This document shows positions 34,963 to 42,063 of a stretch of 64,000 nt of DNA, piece after piece. The notes under the pieces are model-generated. The model saw nothing but the letters and a program-made list of their open reading frames with translations, did no database searches and was not told the origin of the DNA. The DNA is from Flavisolibacter ginsenosidimutans (GTDB lineage: Bacteria; Bacteroidota; Bacteroidia; Chitinophagales; Chitinophagaceae), in NCBI RefSeq assembly GCF_007970805.1, contig NZ_CP042433.1, positions 3,410,001 through 3,474,000 on the forward strand, in the 5' to 3' direction. Made by a program: the position numbers and the translations under genes. The number at the start of each line of letters is the position of its first letter. The first letter of the stretch is position 1.

Positions 34963-35526
34963 ATGAAACGGCCAAACCGCTTCTTTTGCGCCCTGTTCTT
35001 TTTTGTCTTCGTTTCGTTTTCTTCGGTTTGTTTTTCGCAGGGCCGCGAGATGAAAGACTCAACCGGATTGCGTGCTTATTTAGCCACACGCGACGATACG
35101 CTGTTCATTCGCTACGACTCGGCTTACCTGCTGAACAAAACAACCTTCACTGTTTACCAGGAGGCTTACAAACGCGTGCGCAACGGCAATCTCTCCAACC
35201 AGAAAGTTTTGCTGGCTTACGACAGCCTTGTGTCGCTGCAAGACCGGATGTTAAAAGCGAAAGAAGCCGACTACCAGTTTTTAAAAAATAATTTTGATTC
35301 TTTGGTGACGGCCTCGAACACTTTTGTGAACCGCACCGATGTGAACGTGACGGCCATCAATCAATCACTTACAAGGGCCGAAGGGAATTTAAATAACATT
35401 AAAGCTTTGCTGGACGATTCGCTGCAAAAATTAAAAGCCGAAAACAAGCAAAGACTAAAGATTGCGGTGAAAGGTTTTGTTGTGGGTGTGGGTGTGGCTT
35501 CGCTGGTGTTTTTGATAGCAAAATGA
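34963..35526 (+). CDS. Exported coiled-coil protein with C-terminal membrane helix
   Basis: 187 aa from the ATG at 34963; the upstream extension lies inside the previous gene. Signal peptide FFCALFFFVFVSFSSVCFSQ, a largely helical body of about 120 residues, and a C-terminal hydrophobic helix (IAVKGFVVGVGVASLVFLIAK). Not recognised. The four-base spacing to the previous gene argues for cotranslation, and both follow the DUF2235 gene by 165 bases. A partner or immunity function for the lipase is conceivable but unproven. Confidence 0.65.
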   Translation: MKRPNRFFCALFFFVFVSFSSVCFSQGREMKDSTGLRAYLATRDDTLFIRYDSAYLLNKTTFTVYQEAYKRVRNGNLSNQKVLLAYDSLVSLQDRMLKAKEADYQFLKNNFDSLVTASNTFVNRTDVNVTAINQSLTRAEGNLNNIKALLDDSLQKLKAENKQRLKIAVKGFVVGVGVASLVFLIAK

Positions 35527-35537
35527 AAACAACATTG

Positions 35538-36248
35538 CTACTGCTTTTTTGACGTATTGAACCTAACCTTTTGATTGACCAGAGTCGGAACCCAATCATA
35601 AAGCTCCTGCTCAAAATAGCTGAAAAACTTTGGTTTCATTTTGACTGAAGGAATCTGAATTTTATTGTTGTTTTTGGAGATGTATGAATTAAGAATTGAA
35701 AAATATTTTTTCAACTGAAGTTTTCTTTGACGTTCACAATAAAACTCTTGCTGCTTCATGTTTTTATTATTCCGCTCGATTGGGATTCTATATCCATCCT
35801 TGAATTTCTTATCAAAAAAAACCGTTTGCGATTCATTGTAGTTCTTAGACAAATTTTCAAATCCCTGCGGTGTTTTTTGAAGACCTTTTCTAATCTGGTT
35901 ATATTGAATGCTGTCGATATCCGTGACACAAAAAAGAAAATTTGGGTTCGGATTATCGTGTGACGAAGAAAAGAAAATCTGTTCCGGTGTTATCGTCAAA
36001 TTATAGTAGCCATCGTTACAGGTAGAAATCCAATAAAACTTAATTGGACGTTTGTTGGTGGCTGCCTTTACCTTAAATTTTTCCTGATAAAGAATTCCCT
36101 GAATTGTATCTGATAGAGCAGAGGCAGGAATATAGAAGTAATCCTTCTTGTCGATAGTACTTGCAACATTGATTTTATTCTTCTGTTGTGCCAGCAGAAG
36201 GGAATAAGTACAAATCAAAGCAATTGCCATTGCGGCTCGAATTAGCAT
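35538..36248 (-). CDS. AT-rich secreted hypothetical protein
   Basis: 236 aa from the ATG at 36248, which gives a clean signal peptide (LIRAAMAIALICTYSLLLAQ); a GTG at 36296 would add 16 residues. The mature protein is rich in Lys, Asn, Phe, Tyr and Ile (for example KNYNESQTVFFDKKFKDGYRIP). Family not recognised. By eye the gene is much richer in A/T and in AAA/AAT/TTT codons than its neighbours, which suggests recent acquisition. It is convergent with the coiled-coil pair, 11 bases from its end. Confidence 0.65.
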   Translation of the reverse strand: MLIRAAMAIALICTYSLLLAQQKNKINVASTIDKKDYFYIPASALSDTIQGILYQEKFKVKAATNKRPIKFYWISTCNDGYYNLTITPEQIFFSSSHDNPNPNFLFCVTDIDSIQYNQIRKGLQKTPQGFENLSKNYNESQTVFFDKKFKDGYRIPIERNNKNMKQQEFYCERQRKLQLKKYFSILNSYISKNNNKIQIPSVKMKPKFFSYFEQELYDWVPTLVNQKVRFNTSKKQ

Positions 36249-36376
36249 CGACGTAGTTATTTTTTTGCTGAGATGCTTTCCTTTAAGCCTTTCCACAAGT
36301 AAAACTAGTTTCTCTTACTGTGACTACACCTTTTCGTTCATCAATTTTTTGATTCAATCATATTCGCATTAGAACA

Positions 36377-37012
36377 TCACAAACTCACAAACTCTTTCCG
36401 CAACGCTTCCAAACAAAGACCTACGCGGCTTTGCACGCCAAATTTTTGAAACAGCGCTTCGCGGTAGCCATCCACGGTGCGTTCGGTCACCTGCATTTCG
36501 GCGGCCACTTGCTTGTAGGTCATTTCGGTACAGGCCAGTTTTAAAAACTGTTGCTCTTTGGGTGTAAGTACAATTTCTTTTTCGGCTTTGTGCAATAAAC
36601 GGCCGGGATTGAACTGTGCGGCATCGGCGTTGTAATAACCTTTGGTGTACACTTCGTGCAAAGCCTTTTCCAACACGGCGGGATGAACATCTTTGAGCAA
36701 ATAAGCGCAGCAACCCGCTTTAAACATTTTAATGATGGCGCCGTCCTTGTCGTTCATGGACAGTGCCACAAGTTTAATGTCCGGACGATTTTCTTGCAGC
36801 CATCGGGCGGTTTCCACGCCGTCCATTACGGGCATGTTTACGTCGAGCAAAATGAGGTCGGGCATTTCTTTTCTTCCTTGCAGCTTTCGTTGCAAGTCCT
36901 GCCCGTTCAGCGCCTCCAGCACTACCTCAAAATCCTTGAGCGTTTCCAGCATTAAGCTGAGCGACTTTAAAAAGAGTTGATGGTCGTCCACAAGGCCCAC
37001 TTTAATTTTCAT
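36377..37012 (-). CDS. LuxR-type response regulator, module 2
   Basis: 211 aa, NarL/FixJ class, with D57 (LILLDVNMPVMDG), LVALSMNDKDG, YLLKDVHPAVLE and the GerE HTH LTPKEQQFLKLACTEMTYKQVAAEMQVTERTVDGYR (in part). Same build as the module 1 regulator. It overlaps the kinase gene by 11 bases. Confidence 0.95.
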   Translation of the reverse strand: MKIKVGLVDDHQLFLKSLSLMLETLKDFEVVLEALNGQDLQRKLQGRKEMPDLILLDVNMPVMDGVETARWLQENRPDIKLVALSMNDKDGAIIKMFKAGCCAYLLKDVHPAVLEKALHEVYTKGYYNADAAQFNPGRLLHKAEKEIVLTPKEQQFLKLACTEMTYKQVAAEMQVTERTVDGYREALFQKFGVQSRVGLCLEALRKEFVSL

Positions 37013-37778
37013 GCGATTGATTTAGGGGTAAACAAATGGTAACAATTGTTTCCTCGGGTGCCGATTGCCAGTCAACGGTGCCGCCAAAGAGACCGGCCCT
37101 GTGCCGCATGTTGGTAGTGCCCATGCCGTGAAAACCGGACGGCAGCGGCTTTCCGTCGTTGACGACTTTTACTTCCAGTGTTTCGCTGTTGTTGATGATG
37201 ATGGAGAGGTGCGATGGCGCGGCGTGGCGCACAGCGTTTTGCACCGCTTCCTGCACAATGCGAAAAAGAATGATCTGTTCTTCGGGCTTCATGGCAATGG
37301 TGGTGTCGCCTTCGATGCTGGCGTGAATAACCTCGCCGCTGTTGATGCGTTCCACTTCACTCTTCAAGTTATCGAGAAAGTTGAACTGCTCCAACCATTC
37401 TTTGTCCAACGAACGCGACAACATGCGCAACTCCTGAATGGCTTTTGCTAGCGTGGCATTGGCCGTGTTCAAGGTATCGGGCAAATGACCCAGCCGGATT
37501 TCGGTAATGCCCATCAGCATTTTGGTAGTGCTAAGCAACTGGCCAACGTTGTCGTGCAGTTCCTTGGCAATGTGCCGAAAGGTTTCCTCCTGGGTTTCCA
37601 GCTTCGATTGCAACAGTTCTTGTTTGAATTGTTTGGTCATAAGCTCCTTCTCTTCCTGTTCTTTTGCCACGCGGCGTCGGTAGCGCACAATGGAGAAAAT
37701 AAAGATGGTCACCAGGAACAAGATCAGCGCTATTCCCGCAAGGGCCATGATGACTATTTCGTTGTTCTCGCCGAACAT
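37002..37778 (-). CDS. HisKA_3 sensor histidine kinase, module 2
   Basis: 258 aa: one membrane helix (residues 8-30, IVIMALAGIALILFLVTIFIF), basic linker, coiled coil, HisKA_3 with AKELHDNVGQLLS (H75), and a HATPase ending in NDGKPLPSGFHGMGTTNMRHRAGLFGG (in part). The position of His, the single helix and length nearly match the module 1 kinase. It overlaps the upstream membrane-protein gene by 25 bases. Confidence 0.93.
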   Translation of the reverse strand: MFGENNEIVIMALAGIALILFLVTIFIFSIVRYRRRVAKEQEEKELMTKQFKQELLQSKLETQEETFRHIAKELHDNVGQLLSTTKMLMGITEIRLGHLPDTLNTANATLAKAIQELRMLSRSLDKEWLEQFNFLDNLKSEVERINSGEVIHASIEGDTTIAMKPEEQIILFRIVQEAVQNAVRHAAPSHLSIIINNSETLEVKVVNDGKPLPSGFHGMGTTNMRHRAGLFGGTVDWQSAPEETIVTICLPLNQSHEN

Positions 37779-38395
37779 ATAAATCCGTAGGCCAACAAGA
37801 TATATAAAATGTAATTAAGGACTGTGTTCACGTAAACCCGCAGGTTGGTGGCCAGCACAGGATCTTTTTTTTGCACCGTGGCGTATGCCGGGTTAAAGAA
37901 AAAAATGCCGGCAAAAAAAATCAGCAACGCAGATAAGATGATGAACAAAGGTTGCTTCCAGATTTCTTTTTCGGCGCCCGTATCGAAATTGAACAGCAGC
38001 AGTGAAATCCAGATGCTGTTGAAAAAACAACTGATGTTGTACACCACCGACGGATAGCTTACAAAGTGATAATGAAAGGCCGAAAGCAAGAGCGCAGCCA
38101 AAAGATAAACAGGCACCGAAGCGGCTAAAACCTTTTTGATTTTACGGCTGCTTGTGTTGCGGCTGTAAAACAGCACAAGGCAAACGTATTCTGCGGGAAT
38201 GTACAGGTAGTAAGGACCGTTTTCCTCTCGGTGCAGGCCGCGCAAAACCAGAACGGCCATTTCGGTAACGAGGCCAAAACAAAGCACAAAGCGAAGAAAG
38301 AAAAGGCCGTGCACGGAACTTTCCTTTGCCCTGAAACTTAAAAAAAGACAAGGCAGGTACAAGGCATAATAAATAAGGTCGGAGGTGGAAAACAT
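37754..38395 (-). CDS. Multi-helix membrane protein of unknown function, module 2
   Basis: 213 aa with about six to seven hydrophobic helices (LIYYALYLPCLFLSF, FLRFVLCFGLVTEMAVLVL, VLAASVPVYLLAALLLSAF, PLFIILSALLIFFAGIFFF, VNTVLNYILYILLAYGFIC). No domain recognised. Same relative place as the module 1 membrane protein, with similar size and helix count, although the sequences are clearly diverged. Probably works with the downstream kinase. Confidence 0.7.
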   Translation of the reverse strand: MFSTSDLIYYALYLPCLFLSFRAKESSVHGLFFLRFVLCFGLVTEMAVLVLRGLHREENGPYYLYIPAEYVCLVLFYSRNTSSRKIKKVLAASVPVYLLAALLLSAFHYHFVSYPSVVYNISCFFNSIWISLLLFNFDTGAEKEIWKQPLFIILSALLIFFAGIFFFNPAYATVQKKDPVLATNLRVYVNTVLNYILYILLAYGFICSARTTK

Positions 38396-38425
38396 GCGAT
38401 AATGGGAATAATGAATGCACGCGGT

Positions 38426-39016
38426 TTAGCCGAGCAATGCTCTTGTTTCTTCAATGGTGGTTCCTTCGTCGTGCACCTCGCTGTCGAACACTGTGCCGCC
38501 ATCGTCGGTGTTGTCCGTTGCTACGGCTGCCGCCGCATCAGGCGCCATCACTGACCTTGCCACCAGCGCTGACTGCGCTTTTACCGTACCGTCTTCTTTT
38601 ATGGTGGTTCCCACTTCGTTTACACCGGCTAAAATAAGCGTGTTGGCCTCGCCGTCCCTTCCGTGTATGTAGCGAATGCCCTCGCAGTGGCGAAGACTAA
38701 GAATTTGCAAGATGATTTCTTTGCCAAAAACCCCCGATACGTGCTGCGAAGGATTTACGAGGCTGCGCATTGCTTTAAAGCCCGGTAATTTTTTTAGTGC
38801 TGCGTAAGCCTTATTGCTTTCAATTTCCTGCACCAGTTTCCAGGCATCTTCGCAGGCGGTGAAATAGGCTTCGGCCATTTCTTTTGTTTTGCGCCGCGTA
38901 ACCGGTTGGCCAAAGCCTCTTACTTCAGATTTGGTATCGGCCAGTTGAATCGTAAGATAAGCATTGGGTTTGTTGACGTCTTTGCCTTGTACCCGCATCA
39001 AATTTTTCTTTGCCAT
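38426..39016 (-). CDS. Hypothetical soluble protein upstream of module 2
   Basis: 196 aa, not recognised. Begins MAKKNLMRVQGKDVNKPNAYLT; the middle is helical and basic (KTKEMAEAYFTACEDAWKLVQEIES, in part), then ILQILSLRHCEGIRYIHGRDGEANTLILAG, and an acidic Ala/Asp/Thr-rich tail. No signal or membrane segment. It lies 30 bases before the module 2 membrane gene on the same strand, so this module too starts with a small soluble protein. Confidence 0.65.
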   Translation of the reverse strand: MAKKNLMRVQGKDVNKPNAYLTIQLADTKSEVRGFGQPVTRRKTKEMAEAYFTACEDAWKLVQEIESNKAYAALKKLPGFKAMRSLVNPSQHVSGVFGKEIILQILSLRHCEGIRYIHGRDGEANTLILAGVNEVGTTIKEDGTVKAQSALVARSVMAPDAAAAVATDNTDDGGTVFDSEVHDEGTTIEETRALLG

Positions 39017-39583
39017 GTTTATGGTTTGAAGTTAAAAAAGAGATAAGGTGCTTTCAACAGTCGAACCGTTTCACGTTCTGCGCGGCAATCATTCAAGTTG
39101 CAACTTGTTGCGTTGCCTGCGCTTTATTTTTGTGCAGGTATAACCGGGTTTGCCCTGCAATATGCCGATAAGTTTTGTAGAAGCTTACGGGATTTTTCCC
39201 GGGTACAAAAAAGGAAAGCACCATTTTTCATGGGCTTTTCGGAAAGTAGGTTTGTACCGCAATCGAAACAGCCTTGCCAATCGCCAAGGGGTCGCAACCA
39301 AACCAACTGCATAAACGTTGCTAACCGTTAACACCAATACAACGTTGACCGCTACTCTAACCTATGCCCTTCAACCCTCTACCCTTGAATACATTCGATC
39401 GTTGTTTCAAAGCCTTAACGACACCAGAACCAAGTTAAAACACCAGGAGTCCGGAACAACGATCGCCGCAAGGCGGCAACCATCAAAACACATACTGCTT
39501 GTGGAGACAGGTAAATCTTTCGAAACATTCATCCAACTATTTAATCTTTCTTCTTAAATTTCTACTAACTAAAACCTCTCCTC
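39017..39583. other. Long intergenic region and leader of the M4 protease gene
   Basis: 567 bases. On the + strand a TATTTTTG box at 39125-39132, with a TTG 17 bases upstream, could start a leader of about 445 nt for the protease gene. The leader holds an inverted repeat (39396-39408 with 39453-39465, 12 of 13) and a small GCCGC/GCGGC hairpin nearby. Short open frames at 39098 and 39318 look non-coding. Confidence 0.45.
39125..39132 (+). promoter_or_regulatory. Putative promoter -7 box for the M4 protease unit
   Basis: TATTTTTG, exact TAnnTTTG match; TTG at 39105-39107. It is far from the ATG at 39584, so it implies a long leader, or it serves an unseen RNA. Confidence 0.4.
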
Positions 39584-40663
39584 ATGTGCACTCACCACGC
39601 CTCCATTAATTGCCTCGTTCCGCCTTACATGATGCGCCAGCTCATGGAGAACACAGGCGAAAAAACAGCCCTGTTTAAAACAGTTGTGCAAAGCCTTGTT
39701 ACCGATGCACGCCTCCGGAGTCAACGCAAAGTATTTCATTATCTGCCCGAAGCCGGCAAAAAAATATTGACCTGCGCACCGCTGGCAAGAGCCACGAAAA
39801 AAGCAGCCGTCAATCGCGAAGTTTACACAGCCGGAAACAAACAAACAGAACCCGGCAAACTGGTTCGCGCCGAGGGCAGCAAGCCGGTAAAAGACAAAGA
39901 TGTGAACAACGTGTACGATGCGGCCGGCTATGTGTGGGATTTTTACAATTCGCTTTTCAGCCGCAACTCCATTGACAACAAGGGACTCAAAATCGTGCAA
40001 ACGGTGCATTACAAACAGAAATACGACAACGCGTTTTGGGACGGCCAGCAAATGGTTTACGGCGATGGTGACGGAAAAATATTCGGATCGTTCACACAAG
40101 ATATTGACGTGATTGGACACGAACTAACGCACGGCGTGGTGCAATACGAATGCAACCTCGTTTACCAAGACCAAAGCGGTGCGTTAAACGAATCGCTTGC
40201 CGATGTTTTCGGCATCATGATCAAGCAAAAAACATTGAACCTTGGCGTGGCGCAATCGGATTGGCTCATTGGCGAGAACGTGATGATTGGCGCCAAGTAT
40301 GCACTGCGTTCGCTAAAAGCGCCGGGTACGGCTTATGTGAATCATCCGCAGTTGGGCACCGACCCGCAACCCGCCAACATGAGCGGTTATACCAACGATC
40401 CAACCGATAACGGCGGTGTGCACCTGAACTCCGGCATTCCCAATCATGCGTTTTATCTTGCTTGCATGAAAGTAGGCGGCTTTGCCTGGGAAAAAGTGGG
40501 CCGCATTTGGTACGGCGCCATGTGCGACAAGAAAAATGTTCCCACCACCGCAAACTTTGCCGACTTTAAGAATGCTACGATTTTGCAGGCGCAAAAATTG
40601 TTCAAAACCGACAAGACCATTGAGAAAGCCGTAACGGATGCGTGGACATCGGTGGGCGTTTAG
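39584..40663 (+). CDS. Protealysin-like M4 family metalloprotease
   Basis: 359-aa zinc protease of the thermolysin family. HExxH is in DVIGHELTHGVVQYE (near residue 180), the third zinc ligand in NESLADVFG (near 203), and the catalytic His in GGVHLNSGIPNHAFYLA. There is no signal peptide; the N-terminus is a short propeptide of the protealysin type (CLVPPYMMRQLMENTG) instead of the long FTP/PepSY propeptide of secreted thermolysins. Protealysin-like proteases act inside the cell or leave by unknown routes. An emfourin-like inhibitor gene follows 12 bases later. Confidence 0.92.
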   Translation: MCTHHASINCLVPPYMMRQLMENTGEKTALFKTVVQSLVTDARLRSQRKVFHYLPEAGKKILTCAPLARATKKAAVNREVYTAGNKQTEPGKLVRAEGSKPVKDKDVNNVYDAAGYVWDFYNSLFSRNSIDNKGLKIVQTVHYKQKYDNAFWDGQQMVYGDGDGKIFGSFTQDIDVIGHELTHGVVQYECNLVYQDQSGALNESLADVFGIMIKQKTLNLGVAQSDWLIGENVMIGAKYALRSLKAPGTAYVNHPQLGTDPQPANMSGYTNDPTDNGGVHLNSGIPNHAFYLACMKVGGFAWEKVGRIWYGAMCDKKNVPTTANFADFKNATILQAQKLFKTDKTIEKAVTDAWTSVGV

Positions 40664-40675
40664 TAACTTTCGTTT

Positions 40676-40951
40676 ATGAAACTAAAACTGATTCAGGCAG
40701 GCGGCTTTGCGGGCTTGAAGAAAACAGCCGAAGAAGACTTGAGCGATTATCCCGACGAAGTAAAAGATGCGGTGAAAAAAGTTTTTGAAGAACCGGCAAA
40801 AACATCTTCACCTTCAGCGGCAAGAGACCAGGAGCAACACTTTTTAGAGCTCGACGGAAAGGTGGTTCCGGTGGATGCCGACAAGCAACCCAAAGCCTTG
40901 CAAAACCTGCTGGCAAAAATGAAAACGAACCTTACGCTACAAAGCCGGTAA
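40676..40951 (+). CDS. Emfourin-like protealysin inhibitor
   Basis: 91 aa. The N-terminal MKLKLIQAGGFAGLKKTAEED fits the emfourin (M4in) family, small cytoplasmic slow-tight inhibitors encoded next to protealysin-like M4 proteases. The protease-then-inhibitor order and 12-base gap match that known pairing. The middle is acidic and the C-terminus has LLAKMKTNLTLQSR. The assignment rests on the GGFAGL block plus context. Confidence 0.75.
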   Translation: MKLKLIQAGGFAGLKKTAEEDLSDYPDEVKDAVKKVFEEPAKTSSPSAARDQEQHFLELDGKVVPVDADKQPKALQNLLAKMKTNLTLQSR

Positions 40952-40963
40952 TTACCGGCTTTT
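40941..40963 (+). terminator. Terminator overlapping the emfourin stop codon
   Basis: Palindrome GCCGGTAATTACCGGC flanked by AAA and TTTT. The TAA stop (40949-40951) is at its centre, so terminating hairpin and stop codon coincide. Confidence 0.7.
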
Positions 40964-41169
40964 CACCAACGGCTCCCGATACGCATGTACCGGAGTTTCC
41001 TTCCGTTTTTTAAACGGATCCGCCCTTTCTTGTAAACACGTCACCTGCCCTTCCAGGCTCACCTTCACTTTATGACGACTGCCTGCGTACCCTTCCTTTC
41101 TTTTAGAACAAGCAAAAAACCGGGTAGCCGAAAACGGTATCAAAGAGTAGGCAATCAAAATTCTGTTTT

Positions 41170-41403
41170 ATGGCAAACAATCAATTTGTCGTTGACCTGG
41201 GCTCTGTACGGTTAACCGATGATCAACACCAACGCATTAGCAACGCCATTCAGGCTGCCGTTTCTGCCGAAATTGCCAATCTCGGCTCCGCAAGCAAAAT
41301 TGCCCTGGTACCGATAAACAAGTTTGTAAAAGGGCCCATCATTGACGGTATTGTTGCCCGTGACATTACCAAAAACTTCGACCAGTTTTTAGCCGGCAAG
41401 TAA
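41170..41403 (+). CDS. Small hypothetical protein preceding a Cys-rich protein
   Basis: 77 aa, not recognised. Soluble, Ala/Ile-rich, with one likely helix (LTDDQHQRISNAIQAAVSAEIANL) and a second part containing VPINKFVKGPIIDG. Its TAA stop shares its last A with the next gene's ATG (TAATG), so the pair is translationally coupled. No Gly-Gly or similar leader cleavage motif at the right place to make it a clear peptide precursor. Confidence 0.6.
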   Translation: MANNQFVVDLGSVRLTDDQHQRISNAIQAAVSAEIANLGSASKIALVPINKFVKGPIIDGIVARDITKNFDQFLAGK

Positions 41404-41837
41404 TGAAAGAAGCAACGTCAAAATTGTGTCCCTCGCACCGCTGCAAGTCGGGGTCGCAACTGTTGGGTGTAAGGCAGGATGACGGCACCGTCGCCATCCT
41501 GCCACAGCCCTTGCCGGTGACAGAAGAATTTATCAAAACCGTAAGCCAGCACGAAACGCCGCCGGAACAACGTTTTCGGTTTACCAACAAATGCGTGGAA
41601 AGCGGCTGCGGGCAATGGTCTGAAAAAGGTTGCGGCGTAGTAGAACGCATGTTGAACTATCTGAATCAGGTTCCTGTTCTTGATGCTCTGCCCACTTGTG
41701 CCATTCGCAAATCCTGCCGCTGGTTCTCGCAGCGGGGCGGCGATGCCTGCAGGCTTTGTTCGTATGTAATAACGGAAATTACCGAAGAAGAAGTAGCGGC
41801 TTACGTGGACGCCATGGAATTTGAAAGGCCGCAATAG
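41403..41837 (+). CDS. Cys-rich hypothetical protein
   Basis: 144 aa, not recognised. Nine Cys in a spaced pattern: CPSHRC near the start, CVESGCGQW and GCGVVERML in the middle, then CAIRKSCRWFSQRGGDACRLCSYVIT towards the end (residues about 98-123, partly quoted). The spacing suggests one or two metal or Fe-S sites. No signal peptide, so probably cytoplasmic. Coupled to the 77-aa gene. The function cannot be named. Confidence 0.65.
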   Translation: MKEATSKLCPSHRCKSGSQLLGVRQDDGTVAILPQPLPVTEEFIKTVSQHETPPEQRFRFTNKCVESGCGQWSEKGCGVVERMLNYLNQVPVLDALPTCAIRKSCRWFSQRGGDACRLCSYVITEITEEEVAAYVDAMEFERPQ

Positions 41838-42063
41838 CCAGCCGCATTAATTCAAACCGTCTTCATCGCAAGCTTTAGTTGCAACAAACAGCCTTTCTCA
41901 AAAGCACCGGACTTGCGTATCTGCTGCAATAGCAAACGGCCTACGCCACAACCCAATCTTTCCTCATCTATCCTTAATTTTTTCCACTTGTATAAACCGC
42001 TGCCGGTGATATTGCAGAATGTTTCAATTTACGACACATTTCGTAACAAACCTAACCGCGTTT

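Noticed and set aside
39098..39557. Two short open frames (starts 39098 and 39318) before the M4 protease
   Set aside because: Weak starts (TTG for the second), no family resemblance; better explained as leader sequence.
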